The notes below the pieces were generated by a model. That model did not search any database and had not been told where the DNA came from. It saw nothing but the letters and a program-made list of their open reading frames with translations. Shown piece after piece: positions 15,687 to 25,329 of a DNA stretch of 64,000 nucleotides (its first letter is position 1; every line of letters starts with the position of its first letter). The position numbers and the translations under genes were made by a program. Source of the stretch: Hyphomicrobiaceae bacterium (GTDB taxonomy: Bacteria; Pseudomonadota; Alphaproteobacteria; Rhizobiales; Devosiaceae); assembly GCA_020638095.1 (NCBI GenBank), contig JACKJF010000003.1, positions 682,001 through 746,000 of the forward strand, written 5' to 3'.

Positions 15687-16712
15687 CTACGCGGTTTTCG
15701 GATATTCAATCGTCGCGTCCTTGCTCAGCAGGTCGGCGAGGCTCAAGCTGTTCTCGACGGACATTTCGTGCGCGTACTGGGTGCGGCAGAACTCAACGAG
15801 CGCCGTGAAGATCCGGGCATACGGACCGAGGGTCAGAAGATGCTTGGGCATTGCCAGCATGATCTGGTGGGACATGTTGTCGATGGTCACGATCTGCAGC
15901 TTGCGCCGCTGGCCCTCGGTCAGGTTGGGCAAAAGAGAGAGGGGCATGTGGCAGGTCGCCAGACCCTCCACGACGAAATCGACCGAGGATGCGAAGGTCG
16001 GCGCAGAAAAGGTGGGCGATGCGAATGGGAGATTGTGCCTGAACCAGTCATCCGAAGCCTGGCGCGTGATGACGGAAGGGTCGATCTCAACATAGCTCCG
16101 GAGAGCGGGGTGCAGGTCGGCCTTGTCGACATTGGGATCGAACGCCTGACGCAGCTGCTGCGTCGTGATCTCGGCGGGAACGCACCAGAAGATCCGGTCT
16201 TCGAACAGATGTTCGACGGCGAAGGCCGACCGGTCGTCTTCCAGCACCTGCTGGCGGACAATGGCGAAGTTCAGCCGGTGCATCCTGAGCATTTCCATCA
16301 GCTCGGCGCTGGACAGGGCATAGATCAGTTCGAATTTCACGAAGCCCGGCTCGCGTTGCGCGATGCGCGCCGCCGCACCCGTGAACCGGCCCCGGAGCGC
16401 CGGCGTGGCGCCGAGCCTGAGGACGACGCTGGCATGTTTGAATCTGTGCTCATGCTCGTCGACGGTAACCGCCAGCCGGTCCAGCATGTCGTTAGCTGCC
16501 TTGAACCAGTAGTCTCCGGCCGGGGTCAGTGAAATCACGCCCGTGCGGTTGCGTTCGAGCAGTTGAACGTTCAGCACTTCCTCGAGTTTGGCGATCTGTT
16601 GCGAAATCGAGGGTTGCGAGAGCCCGATCCGGTGCGACGCCTTGGTGATTGATCCGGCAACCACCACCGCCCGGAATGTCTCGAGGTGCTTGAGTGTGAA
16701 CTCTATGGACAA
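15687..16712 (-). CDS. LysR-family transcriptional regulator
   Basis: The N-terminal winged helix reads FTLKHLETFRAVVVAGSITK, then SQPSISQQIAKLEEVLNVQLLER, the standard LysR recognition helix; the remainder is a LysR effector-binding domain. A TTG at 16712 gives the usual N-terminus (341 residues), slightly longer than the family norm; no ATG is available nearby and no strong ribosome site is visible. It probably controls itself through the dyad at 16796-16825, and perhaps the SMP-30-like or dehydrogenase genes. The effector is unknown. Confidence 0.85.
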   Translation of the reverse strand: MSIEFTLKHLETFRAVVVAGSITKASHRIGLSQPSISQQIAKLEEVLNVQLLERNRTGVISLTPAGDYWFKAANDMLDRLAVTVDEHEHRFKHASVVLRLGATPALRGRFTGAAARIAQREPGFVKFELIYALSSAELMEMLRMHRLNFAIVRQQVLEDDRSAFAVEHLFEDRIFWCVPAEITTQQLRQAFDPNVDKADLHPALRSYVEIDPSVITRQASDDWFRHNLPFASPTFSAPTFASSVDFVVEGLATCHMPLSLLPNLTEGQRRKLQIVTIDNMSHQIMLAMPKHLLTLGPYARIFTALVEFCRTQYAHEMSVENSLSLADLLSKDATIEYPKTA

Positions 16713-16795
16713 AAACGCGCCACCGTCTGCTGGGAATTGACCAACGCATGTTAGTCCGTTCCCCGCTCCGGGCAATACCAAACATAAATTGAAAC

Positions 16796-16825
16796 ATCCA
16801 ATATCGCATATTGGATATATCAATA
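16796..16825. promoter_or_regulatory. Operator-like dyad with a third half-site upstream of the LysR gene
   Basis: ATCCAATAT, a CGC spacer and ATATTGGAT form a perfect 9-bp inverted repeat (16796-16816). A third imperfect copy, ATATCAATA, follows directly to 16825. The element lies 84 bases before the LysR start on the minus strand in an otherwise GC-rich gap. LysR proteins bind interrupted dyads of this kind with accessory half-sites. Confidence 0.65.
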
Positions 16826-16970
16826 ACCAAACAGGCGGATTGCACAGGCCGCATAAGCCGGCCAGCGCAGTTCGACTGCAATCCGGATCATGCCGGTCCC
16901 AACAGAGCCAAGCCCGGCGCGGGCGCATTCACCCGCTCCGGCTCCGAGCCGGGTGCGGGTCCGCCCTCCA

Positions 16971-17840
16971 TCAAGGCGTCAAGCGATAGGCGACGATCGT
17001 GTTGGTCTGGGTTTGCGGCACCACAATCAGCTGCTCGGCCGGCACATATTCAAGATCGGCAGCGCCGGGCTCGAGTTTGCCGATCTCCTCGCCTGCACCA
17101 CCCGGCGCCATGATCAGCAACCTGCCGCCACCATTGTCTGTGACAAGGACGCTCTGGCCATCAGGCTCGATACCGTCGAGCACGCCAAGGCTGTCGGGGG
17201 ATCCGAAATACGAAACCGCGTTGGTTGCCAGATCGATCTTGACGACCGTACCTGGAACGATCTTGTCGAAGCCATTGCTGGCATCGCCCAGATCGGCGAT
17301 GATCAGGTCATTGCCAATCATGGTGACGCCGTTGGCGCCGGCCAGAAGCGGGTCGCGGGCGACCAGCGAAACGTTGCCGGACTCGATCACGAAGATCGCG
17401 TTGCCAAACGTGTCCGACACGAAGACGCGTCCATCGGGCGCCGCATAGACGTCATTGAGAAAAGCTGCGCCCGGCACGGGATAGTCCGCAAGGCGGTTGC
17501 CCGTTGCGACGTCGAAGGCCACGACGTGATCGACATCCGATACGTAAAGGGTGCCGCCGGCGATATCGATGCCCTTGGGCGCATCCATTCCGCTCGCCCA
17601 TGCGGCCTCGGCCATGCTGCCGTCCGGATTGACCTTCGAGATGGTCCCGTTTCCGTCCTTGCTCATCGGGTCGCCGCCGATATTCGACACGAAGAACGCC
17701 TGGGCGTCCTGATCCCAGGAAACGGATTCGGGCAGATCGAACCCGTTGGTCCGCCAGAGTTCGGTGATTTCCGCCGACTGGGCGGCCGAAATCGTGGCCA
17801 ATGAAATTGATAGTGCTGAAACAAAAACTGCGTGGCGCAT
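16971..17840 (-). CDS. Exported SMP-30/gluconolactonase-like beta-propeller
   Basis: The ATG at 17840 has GGGAGG six bases upstream and starts a signal peptide ending SAAQSAE. The 289-residue protein has repeated propeller strands (LYVSDVDHVVAFDVATGN, VFVSDTFGNAIFVIESG, LIIADLGDASNGF), as in SMP-30 lactonases and NHL proteins. A lactonase acting on products of sugar or alcohol oxidation would fit the quinoprotein context, but the acidic metal ligands of true SMP-30 enzymes could not be confirmed by eye. Confidence 0.75.
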   Translation of the reverse strand: MRHAVFVSALSISLATISAAQSAEITELWRTNGFDLPESVSWDQDAQAFFVSNIGGDPMSKDGNGTISKVNPDGSMAEAAWASGMDAPKGIDIAGGTLYVSDVDHVVAFDVATGNRLADYPVPGAAFLNDVYAAPDGRVFVSDTFGNAIFVIESGNVSLVARDPLLAGANGVTMIGNDLIIADLGDASNGFDKIVPGTVVKIDLATNAVSYFGSPDSLGVLDGIEPDGQSVLVTDNGGGRLLIMAPGGAGEEIGKLEPGAADLEYVPAEQLIVVPQTQTNTIVAYRLTP

Positions 17841-18154
17841 GGCAACCTCCCTCGATTGACTGTCTGGTGCCCCCGAACGCAACCAACGATCGGCAGTCTG
17901 CCACGCTGTTTCACAACGGGTCCATGCGGCCACGCCAATGTCCTTTGTTTGGATTGCCAATGACCGCGCGGCGCAGGCCGAAATTGTCGCCGTCAAAACC
18001 GGCGGGCCGAACTGTGGTTAGGCGCAAGCATGCTCCGGAAGGGCACCGCATTCAGGCAAGCAGAAAGTGGCGGGCTCAGCACCGAGCTCCACCCCAAATA
18101 ACGATCGGAATGTCGCAACTTTTTTGGGAAAATACCCACCCCGAACTAGGTGGT
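17841..18154. other. Gap without a recognisable gene
   Basis: About 310 bases between the propeller start and the tRNA 3' end. I see no supported frame, terminator or repeat; it should contain the propeller promoter. Confidence 0.4.
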
Positions 18155-18241
<87 letters not shown>

Positions 18242-18458
18242 GCCGCGAGGAGGGTTGGGAACCCTAGCCCGTTGCAAGCCGCCTCATTAGTCAAGCCCTC
18301 AGCTGATGTCAATCGCGTCCTGAATGCGCGGGTGAAGCGGCTGTTGGCAAGCCGCCAACAGCCTCGACAACCGGGCCTTCAACGGCTAATGACCGGCAGG
18401 AAAGATGCGGTCGCGCCGCCGGCACGATCGCCCCGGCTTTACGGAGGCAAGGCGACCG

Positions 18459-19424
18459 ATGCCCATCGAACAGCCAAGATTGGCGACCATCATCGGCGGG
18501 TCCGGATTCATCGGCACCCAGCTCGTTCAGGACCTTGCCCGCGCCGGTTACCGCGTCCGCGTCGGCGTCCGCCGGCCCGACCTTGCCGGCCATCTCCGCC
18601 CGCTCGGCGCCGTTGGCCAGATTCAGCCGATGCAGGTGAATGTCCGCAATTATGAAAGCGTCATGGCCGGGGTCGCCGGCTCCGACGTGGTCATCAATCT
18701 CGTCGGTATTCTTTACGAGAGTGGCCGTCAGCGGTTCCGCGCCGTGCACACGATGGGCGCCGCCCATGTCGCCCAGGCCGCGGCACGTGCCGGGGTCAAA
18801 ACCCTGGTCCACATGTCGGCGCTTGGCGCCGATGCCCAATCCGACAGCCTTTATCTGCGTTCCCGCGCCCTTGGCGAGGAAGAGGTCAGGAAGCATTTTC
18901 CCGATGCGGTCGTCATCCGCCCCTCGCTCGTTTTTGGGCCGGACGATTCCTTCTTCAACCGTTTCGGCATGCTGGCGCGCTATCTGCCGGTGCTTCCGGC
19001 GGTCGGCGCCAAAAGCCGGTTCCAGCCTCTTTATGTCGGCGATCTAGCTGCCGCCCTGACAAAGGCCGCAGATGGCAGGCTCAAGCCGGGCGCAACCTAT
19101 GAGCTCGGCGGACCCGAAGTGATCACGATGCACGAGATCATGGAACGGGTGAACCACTACGCCAATCGAACCCGCCCGATCCTCGACCTGCCTGCGGCTC
19201 TGGCGAAATTCGTCGCCTGGTTCGCGCAATGGCTGCCGCATCCCCAATTGACGGTCGATCAGGTGGTGACCCTGCAGAACGACAATGTCGTCAGCGATCT
19301 GGCCAGGTCGGAAAAGCGCACGCTCGAGGCGCTCGGCATCACGCCAACGCCGATGGACAAGGTCCTGCCCGACTATATGTGGCGCTTCCGCAAGCACGGC
19401 GAATTCGAACGCGTCGAGGCCTGA
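18459..19424 (+). CDS. NAD(P)-binding protein of the complex I NDUFA9 type
   Basis: The 321-residue protein opens with the Rossmann motif ATIIGGSGFIGTQLV (residues 9-23) and has the atypical SDR features HMSALGADAQSDSLYLRSRALGEE and VIRPSLVFGPDDSFFNRF, characteristic of the NDUFA9 family that helps stabilise or assemble respiratory complex I. It lacks an obvious YxxxK catalytic pair, as usual for the family. GGAGG lies 13 bases before the ATG. A bidirectional terminator separates it from metY. Confidence 0.85.
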   Translation: MPIEQPRLATIIGGSGFIGTQLVQDLARAGYRVRVGVRRPDLAGHLRPLGAVGQIQPMQVNVRNYESVMAGVAGSDVVINLVGILYESGRQRFRAVHTMGAAHVAQAAARAGVKTLVHMSALGADAQSDSLYLRSRALGEEEVRKHFPDAVVIRPSLVFGPDDSFFNRFGMLARYLPVLPAVGAKSRFQPLYVGDLAAALTKAADGRLKPGATYELGGPEVITMHEIMERVNHYANRTRPILDLPAALAKFVAWFAQWLPHPQLTVDQVVTLQNDNVVSDLARSEKRTLEALGITPTPMDKVLPDYMWRFRKHGEFERVEA

Positions 19425-19447
19425 CGCCTGTTCGACCAATGAAGAAC

Positions 19448-19475
19448 AAAAGGCCGCCTCAAGAGGCGGCCTTTG
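19448..19475. terminator. Bidirectional terminator between convergent genes
   Basis: AAAGGCCGCCT, a CAAG loop and AGGCGGCCTTT form an 11-bp perfect stem with A/T ends on both sides. It serves the NDUFA9-like gene (plus) and metY (minus). Confidence 0.88.
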
Positions 19476-19495
19476 CTTTCCTCGACTTGTTGAGC

Positions 19496-20767
19496 TCAGA
19501 CCTTTGCCAACGCCTGTTCGATATCGGCGATGATATCATCGACATGTTCGATGCCGACCGAGATCCGGACCAGATCTTCGCTGACGCCCGCGGTTTTGAG
19601 CTCCTCCGGCGACAGCTGGCGGTGGGTCGTCGTCGCGGGATGGCAGGCGAGGGACTTGGCGTCCCCGATATTGACGAGCCTCAGGATCATCTGGAGCGCG
19701 TCAATGAACCGGGCTCCCGCTTCCCGGCCACCTTCGATGCCGAAGCTGAGAATACCGGACGCCTTGCCCTTGGTGATCTTTTGCGCCGTCGCGCGGTAGG
19801 AACTGTCGGCCAGGGCCGCATAGTTGACCCAGTTGACCTTGGGGTGAACGCTCAGCCATTGCGCGACCTTTTCAGCGTTCTCGCAATGCCGCTCCATTCG
19901 AAGCCCGAGCGTTTCGAGACCCTGCAGGATGAGGAAGGCGTTGAGCGGCGACAGCGCCGCGCCGGTATTGCGGAGGGGCACGACCCGCGCCCGGCCGATA
20001 AAGGCCGCCGGCCCCAGCGCCTCGGTATAGACCACGCCGTGATAGGACGGGTCGGGCTCGTTGAGCATCGGGAAACGCGCCCGGTTCGCCGCCCAGTCGA
20101 ACTTGCCGCTGTCGATGAGAATGCCGCCGATCGAATTGCCGTGCCCGCCGATATATTTGGTCAGCGAATGCACGGCGATATCGGCGCCATGGTCGAAAAC
20201 GCGGCAGAGATAGGGTGTCGCGACCGTATTGTCGACGATCAGCGGCACGCCGTGCCGGTGTGCGATCTCGGCGAGCTTTTCGACATCGACCACGTTGCCG
20301 GCCGGGTTGCCGATCGATTCACAAAAGAGCGCCCGCGTCTTCCCGTCGATCAGGGCCTCAAGGCCGGCAAAATCATTGTGGTTGGCCATGCGCACGTCGA
20401 TCCCCTGGCGCGGGAAGGTGTGCTTGAAGAGATTGTAGGTGCCGCCGTAGAGCTCCGAGGTCGAGACGATATTGTCGCCCGCCTGGGCGATGGTCTGGAT
20501 TGCGTAGGTGATCGCGGCCATGCCCGAGGCCAGCGCCAGACCCCCGATCCCGCCCTCCATTTCGGCGAGCCGCTGCTCGAGCACCGCGCTCGTCGGATTC
20601 ATGATGCGCGTATAGATATTGCCTGCGACCTTGAGGTCGAAAAGATCGGCCCCGTGCTGGGTATTGTCGAACGTGTAGCTCGTCGTCTGGTAGATCGGTA
20701 CGGCCGCCGCCTTGGTCGTTTGTTCCGACTCATAGCCGTGGTGAAGTGCGATCGATTCGAGTTTCAT
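19496..20767 (-). CDS. metY: O-acetylhomoserine sulfhydrylase
   Basis: The 423-residue enzyme forms homocysteine (or methionine with methanethiol) from O-acetylhomoserine and sulfide, using pyridoxal phosphate. The Cys/Met-metabolism fold is complete: NIYTRIMNPTS, ALASGMAA, LIVDNTVATPYLCR and the Schiff-base lysine K204 in HSLTKYIGGHG. Length matches the MetY family rather than shorter cystathionine enzymes. GAGGGAGGG precedes the ATG. I found no SAM-II-type riboswitch in the roughly 130-base leader. Confidence 0.93.
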   Translation of the reverse strand: MKLESIALHHGYESEQTTKAAAVPIYQTTSYTFDNTQHGADLFDLKVAGNIYTRIMNPTSAVLEQRLAEMEGGIGGLALASGMAAITYAIQTIAQAGDNIVSTSELYGGTYNLFKHTFPRQGIDVRMANHNDFAGLEALIDGKTRALFCESIGNPAGNVVDVEKLAEIAHRHGVPLIVDNTVATPYLCRVFDHGADIAVHSLTKYIGGHGNSIGGILIDSGKFDWAANRARFPMLNEPDPSYHGVVYTEALGPAAFIGRARVVPLRNTGAALSPLNAFLILQGLETLGLRMERHCENAEKVAQWLSVHPKVNWVNYAALADSSYRATAQKITKGKASGILSFGIEGGREAGARFIDALQMILRLVNIGDAKSLACHPATTTHRQLSPEELKTAGVSEDLVRISVGIEHVDDIIADIEQALAKV

Positions 20768-20903
20768 CTGGTCCCTCCCTCAGGATCGCCTAGTCGTAAG
20801 GGGGAAGGGAATGAGAGTCACCTGCGGCGCGGAAAAAATATCACTCCGTCAAGCCGGTTTTGACGCAAACGGATTTTTCGTCGATGCGCCGCCGCGCAAA
20901 ACG

Positions 20904-21545
20904 TCAGCGTTCGAGCGCGCCCTTGCCCGCGATGATCCGGTCGCGGAATCTGGCGATCCGCGCAATGCGCGTCGCCGGGTTCTTCGTCGAATTGAGCGCG
21001 ATGGCATAGCTGCGCTGACGCCCCGGGGTCAGGTCGTGGAAGGCTTCCGCGAGTTCGGGATCGTCGTCCATGGCGTCGATCAATTCGTCGGGGATGTCGA
21101 GTTCGGTTTCTTCCTTGGGCGGCTTGACGCCCCGTTCGGCAAAGTCCTTCAACTCGGCGATATAGGCGCGAATGGTCGGCTCGAGTTCGGCCACCTGCTC
21201 GTTCGCGGTGAAATAGATGACGCTGTTGGTGCGCGCGTTCGGTCCGTTGGGCCGGAGCACACCCTCGGGGTCCTTGAGCAGCCCGGCATTCATAAAGGTG
21301 AAGCGGAAATCCTCGCGGAACGCGCCGAAAAGCGCAATGTTGCGCCCGGCATGCATGTAACAGGGGTGGCCCCATTTGGCATGTTCCGACAGGCCCATGT
21401 CGCGGCAGATGCGGCGCAAATGGTTGAGTCCGCTGAGCCACCTGCGGGTCGAACAGTCAGGCGTTCCGAACCGCTCGCAACGTCCGCAGCCCTTTTCGAA
21501 AAAGACGTTCGGGTCGGTGATCATGGTACGTTCGGCCGGTTCCAT
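20904..21545 (-). CDS. YdeI/OmpD-associated family protein with DUF1801-type domain
   Basis: The 213-residue cytoplasmic protein has the iron-binding-frataxin-like DUF1801 region (SEHAKWGHPCYMHAGRNIALFG) and the C-terminal YdeI helix (LTPGRQRSYAIALNSTKNPATRIARI). AAGGAG seven bases before the ATG fixes the start. The family is widespread and without a proven biochemical role. It stands alone with no link to metY or uppP. Confidence 0.8.
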   Translation of the reverse strand: MEPAERTMITDPNVFFEKGCGRCERFGTPDCSTRRWLSGLNHLRRICRDMGLSEHAKWGHPCYMHAGRNIALFGAFREDFRFTFMNAGLLKDPEGVLRPNGPNARTNSVIYFTANEQVAELEPTIRAYIAELKDFAERGVKPPKEETELDIPDELIDAMDDDPELAEAFHDLTPGRQRSYAIALNSTKNPATRIARIARFRDRIIAGKGALER

Positions 21546-21582
21546 GTCAGCTCCTTTCGGACTTGCGTTTGCTACACGTGCC

Positions 21583-22389
21583 TTAGCTCCCCATCACCAG
21601 CAAGGCAATCAGCCCCGCGCCGCCCACAAGGATGCGCCACCAGGCAAAGAGCGAAAAGCCGTGGCTCGAGACGAACCGGAGCAGGTAGCGCACCACCAGG
21701 GTGCCGATGATGAAGGAGGCGACAAACCCGATCAGAATATCGAGCCCGATTCCGCTCGACATGATGACCTCGCGGTTCTTGTAGAAGTCATAACCGAAGG
21801 CCCCGATCATGATCGGCAGGGCGATGAAGAAGGTGAACTCCGCCGCCGAGCGCTTGTCGGTGCCAAACAGCAGCGAGCCGACGATGGTTGCCCCCGATCG
21901 CGAGACGCCGGGGATGAGGGCCAGCATCTGGAAGAGGCCGATGATCAGTGAAAGGTGCCAGGGATAGGTATAGATGTCGGTGTAGCGCGGCTGGAGCGGC
22001 ATGCGGTCGACGACAAGAAGCACGATGCCGCCGATCAGCAGTGTCAGGCAGATGACCATTGGTGTCTCATAGATCACGCCCTGGATGAAATCGTGAAAGA
22101 TGACGCCCGCCAGCGCTGCCGGGAACGAGGCGAGGACGACATTGAGGGCAAAGAGCCAGGCGCCGCTTCGGCCCCTCAGCGCGTCGCGCAGCAATTCCCA
22201 GAGCTTGGCGAAATAGACGGTGATCACCGCAAGGATTGCGCCGAGCTGGATGAGCACGATGAAGACGGCCGGTTCGCCAAGGCCGAAAAAATGGCCCGCG
22301 AGTAGCAGGTGTCCGGTCGATGAAACCGGCAGAAATTCGGTAAGGCCCTCGAGAATGCCGAGGATGAGCGGCGTCAGAATCCCGTCCAT
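21583..22389 (-). CDS. uppP: Undecaprenyl-diphosphate phosphatase
   Basis: This 268-residue membrane enzyme recycles undecaprenyl diphosphate to the monophosphate carrier for cell-wall synthesis and gives bacitracin resistance. Both catalytic motifs are present: EGLTEFLPVSSTGH (residues 14-27) and PGVSRSGATIVG. About eight membrane segments are visible, and length is normal for the family. Confidence 0.95.
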   Translation of the reverse strand: MDGILTPLILGILEGLTEFLPVSSTGHLLLAGHFFGLGEPAVFIVLIQLGAILAVITVYFAKLWELLRDALRGRSGAWLFALNVVLASFPAALAGVIFHDFIQGVIYETPMVICLTLLIGGIVLLVVDRMPLQPRYTDIYTYPWHLSLIIGLFQMLALIPGVSRSGATIVGSLLFGTDKRSAAEFTFFIALPIMIGAFGYDFYKNREVIMSSGIGLDILIGFVASFIIGTLVVRYLLRFVSSHGFSLFAWWRILVGGAGLIALLVMGS

Positions 22390-22577
22390 GTTCTGTCCCT
22401 GAAACGACCGGAGGCGCTCCGGCGCAACGCTTCTAGTCTGATTTGGCGCGACCTGTCATGTCGAGACTGGGTGCCGTGCGACCCCGGCAATTGCCAAAAG
22501 CACGGATGCGGACTATCACCGTTCGCGCCGGGTTCTGAGCCAGTTGCGCCCCGGCGATGGTCAATTCCGGAAGGCTT

Positions 22578-23255
22578 ATGGTCAGGCTGCTGCATCACAA
22601 ACTCGACCCGCATTCGCGGCTGATCCGATTGATGGCCGCTGAATATTCGGCCAGTTTCGAACTGAGCGAATTAAGCCCATGGAAGCGCGATCCGGAATTT
22701 CTCAAGCTCTCGCCCGCCGCAACCCTTCCCGTGCTCATCGACAAGAGCGCACCGGCTGTGGTCGGCGTTCTGGCCTGCCTCCACTATGTCGAGGACATGT
22801 TTGCCCCAAGCGCCGTTGACGGATTGATTCCCGCCGAACCCGCCCTTCGCGCCGAAATGTGGCGGCTCATCGAATGGGCAGCGGTCAAGCTCAATCAGGA
22901 AGTCACCCAATACATTCTCGACGAAAAGGTAGGCAAGCGCGAGACGCGATCGGGCACGCCCGACACGTCCATTCTTCGCGCCGCCAAGGCCAATCTCGTG
23001 GAGCACATGCACTATTTCGACTGGCTCTTTGCCAGCCGGTCCTGGGCGGCGGGAGGCGAGATGACCCTCGCGGACTTTGCTCTCTCAGCCCATCTGTCGA
23101 CGCTCGACTATCTCGGCGACGTCGCCTGGGACGAACACCGCGAAACCAAGCACTGGTACGCGCGCATGAAGTCGCGCCCAAGCTTCCGGCCTTTGTTGTC
23201 CGACCGGCTGGTGGGCACGCCCGCGGCCCCAACCTATGCCGACCTCGATTTCTGA
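22578..23255 (+). CDS. Glutathione S-transferase family protein
   Basis: The 225-residue protein has an N-terminal thioredoxin-like domain starting LLHHKLDPHSRLIRL, with the GST cis-proline region ATLPVLIDK, and a helical C-terminal domain ending in AGGEMTLADFALSAHLSTLDYLG, the GST N-capping region. The usual catalytic Ser/Tyr is not evident (His in that place), so the activity is uncertain. GGAAGG precedes the ATG at 22578. The gene overlaps queG by 20 bases and is cotranscribed with it. Confidence 0.85.
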   Translation: MVRLLHHKLDPHSRLIRLMAAEYSASFELSELSPWKRDPEFLKLSPAATLPVLIDKSAPAVVGVLACLHYVEDMFAPSAVDGLIPAEPALRAEMWRLIEWAAVKLNQEVTQYILDEKVGKRETRSGTPDTSILRAAKANLVEHMHYFDWLFASRSWAAGGEMTLADFALSAHLSTLDYLGDVAWDEHRETKHWYARMKSRPSFRPLLSDRLVGTPAAPTYADLDF

Positions 23256-24423
23256 GGCCAGGCCCGGTTCCGACGCCGCAAGGGTCCTGCCAGAGTTGGC
23301 GAAACGGGCTCAATCGCTCGGTTTTTCCGTCGTTGGCATCGCGGGAGCTGATTCTCGCCCCGACCTGCCGGCGCGCCTTCGCCACGCCCTGGCCGAGGGG
23401 CACCATGCCGGCATGATCTGGCTGGCCCAGACTGAGGCCCGCCGGGCCGACCCCAAAATCCTTTGGCCCGAGGTTAAAAGCATCATCATGCTCGGGACCA
23501 ATTACGGACCCCCGGGCGACCCGCTCGCCGACCTCGCAGCAACCGGCCGGGGCAACATTTCGGTCTATGCCCGAAGGCGGGACTACCACGATGTCATCAA
23601 GGGGCGCCTCAAGGACCTCGCCGGCTTTTTCGCGGCAAGCACCGGGGCCGAGGTCAAGGTCTTTGTCGACACGGCCCCGGTCATGGAAAAGCCGTTGGCC
23701 GAAGCGGCCGGGCTTGGCTGGCAGGGCAAGCACACGGCGCTCGTTTCAAGGGCGTTCGGCTCATGGCTCTTTCTCGGTGCGATCTTCACCAATGCTGACC
23801 TTCCGGCCTCGAAAGCGCACCCCGAATCCTGCGGCAGATGCACGAAATGCCTCGACATCTGCCCGACCGACGCCTTTCCGGCACCCTTTGAGCTCGATGC
23901 CCGCAAGTGCCTCGCCTACTATTCCAACGAACATCACGGCATCATTCCGCGCCGGTTCCGCGCGCCCATGGGCAATCGCATCTTCGGTTGCGACGATTGC
24001 CTCGCCGTCTGTCCGTGGAACAAGTTCGCTGAAACAAGCCGCGACATCAAACTCTCGGTACGCGCCGAACTGGTTCTGCCAGAGCTTGCTGATCTTCTGG
24101 CGCTCGACGAGGCGGGGTTCAGATCGCTGGCGCGAGGCTCGCCGCTGCGGCGTCTTGGTTATGCCCGATTCCTGCGCAACGTCCTTATTGCAGCGGGGAA
24201 CAGCGAAAACGAGGCATTGATGCACGGGGTCAAGAACCATCTCTCGAACCCCGACCCCGTGGTCCGGGCCAGTGCCGTCTGGGCGCTATCGCAATTGATG
24301 GATGTTGACCACTTTTCCGCCTTGCGCGAGGCCACGATTGGGTGTGAAAGCGACGCCGATGTGCGTACGGAGTGGCAGTCCGCACCCGGCGCAGCAAGCA
24401 CGAACGGCGATCTCGACCGATGA
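23236..24423 (+). CDS. queG: Epoxyqueuosine reductase
   Basis: QueG carries out the last step of queuosine formation at tRNA position 34, reducing epoxyqueuosine with a cobalamin and two [4Fe-4S] clusters. The cluster cysteines are C199, C202, C205, C209 and C252, C255, C259 (CGRCTKCLDICP and CDDCLAVCPWNK), and VDTAPVMEK near residue 145 holds the catalytic Asp. A C-terminal HEAT-like extension is present. At 395 residues it is normal for the family. It overlaps both neighbours. Confidence 0.95.
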   Translation: MPTSISEARPGSDAARVLPELAKRAQSLGFSVVGIAGADSRPDLPARLRHALAEGHHAGMIWLAQTEARRADPKILWPEVKSIIMLGTNYGPPGDPLADLAATGRGNISVYARRRDYHDVIKGRLKDLAGFFAASTGAEVKVFVDTAPVMEKPLAEAAGLGWQGKHTALVSRAFGSWLFLGAIFTNADLPASKAHPESCGRCTKCLDICPTDAFPAPFELDARKCLAYYSNEHHGIIPRRFRAPMGNRIFGCDDCLAVCPWNKFAETSRDIKLSVRAELVLPELADLLALDEAGFRSLARGSPLRRLGYARFLRNVLIAAGNSENEALMHGVKNHLSNPDPVVRASAVWALSQLMDVDHFSALREATIGCESDADVRTEWQSAPGAASTNGDLDR

Positions 24424-25307
24424 ACGTCTTCATTTTCGGAATGGGTTATTCCGCGGTGGCCGCGGCGCGGGCGATGCGCGAATTGATCGATCCCGACCTT
24501 GTTGTGTCCGGCACGACGCGCACCCGCGAAAAGGCGGATCGCCTGCTGCGCACGGGCCTGAAGGTCCATGCCTTCGACGGCCGCGCGCCGGGCCTGATGC
24601 TTGGTGCGGACCTCAAGAATGCCGAGAAACTGATCGCCTCGGTGCCACCCAAGGATGGCGTCGATCCCGCGCTTCAGCAGCACCGCAAGGATCTTGCCGC
24701 TTCGCCGAAGCTCGAATGGATCTGCTACTACTCGACCATCGGCGTTTACGGAGACGCCGGGGGCGCATGGATCGATGAAAAGGCGCCGCTTGTCCCGAGC
24801 AGTGACCGCAGCGCCGATCGTGTGGCCGCCGAACAGGCGTGGCGCGATTTTGCCGCGGAGAAGGGAATCCCGCTGGCGATCTTCCGGTTGGCGGGCATTT
24901 ACGGGCCGGGCCGGTCGACTTTCGACAAGATGCGCGACGGCAGCGCCCGCCGCATCATCAAACCCGGTCAGGTCTTCAATCGCATTCACGTCGATGACAT
25001 AGCCCGGCTGACCGCTCTGGCGGCACGGCAGAATCTCAGCGGCACGTTCAACATTACCGACGACGAGCCCGCGGCGCCGCAAGACCCGATCGAATATGCA
25101 TCCAAACTCTCCGGCCTGCCGCTTCCGGATGAAGTGCCATTCGACGAGGCGGACCTCAGCGACATGGCGCGCTCGTTCTACGACGACTGCAAACGCGTCT
25201 CCAACGCTGCCATCAAGAAAGCCCTTGGGGTCGAACTGCTCTATCCCTCTTATCGTTCCGGCTTGCGCGCGATCTTCGATCTCGAAGCACGTCAGGAAGA
25301 TCAGTAA
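24420..25307 (+). CDS. NAD(P)-binding epimerase-fold protein (YeeZ-like)
   Basis: The 295-residue protein has a Rossmann N-terminus, VFIFGMGYSAVAAARAM, and the SDR-like stretches YYSTIGVYGDAGGAW and FRLAGIYGPGRS. It is coupled to queG through an ATGA overlap. Proteins of this type beside queG are common in alphaproteobacteria, yet none has a known substrate. The position suggests a role near tRNA modification or in housekeeping; that is inference. Confidence 0.82.
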   Translation: MNVFIFGMGYSAVAAARAMRELIDPDLVVSGTTRTREKADRLLRTGLKVHAFDGRAPGLMLGADLKNAEKLIASVPPKDGVDPALQQHRKDLAASPKLEWICYYSTIGVYGDAGGAWIDEKAPLVPSSDRSADRVAAEQAWRDFAAEKGIPLAIFRLAGIYGPGRSTFDKMRDGSARRIIKPGQVFNRIHVDDIARLTALAARQNLSGTFNITDDEPAAPQDPIEYASKLSGLPLPDEVPFDEADLSDMARSFYDDCKRVSNAAIKKALGVELLYPSYRSGLRAIFDLEARQEDQ

Positions 25308-25329
25308 CGGGCAATCCGGTCTTTGCGGG

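Noticed and set aside
19229..20863. Long plus-strand frame opposite metY
   Set aside because: It crosses the bidirectional terminator and mirrors metY codon positions; no domain.
20768..20903. SAM-II-type riboswitch in the metY leader
   Set aside because: Hyphomicrobiales often have one before metX or metY, but I could not match the conserved core or pseudoknot pairs in this leader.
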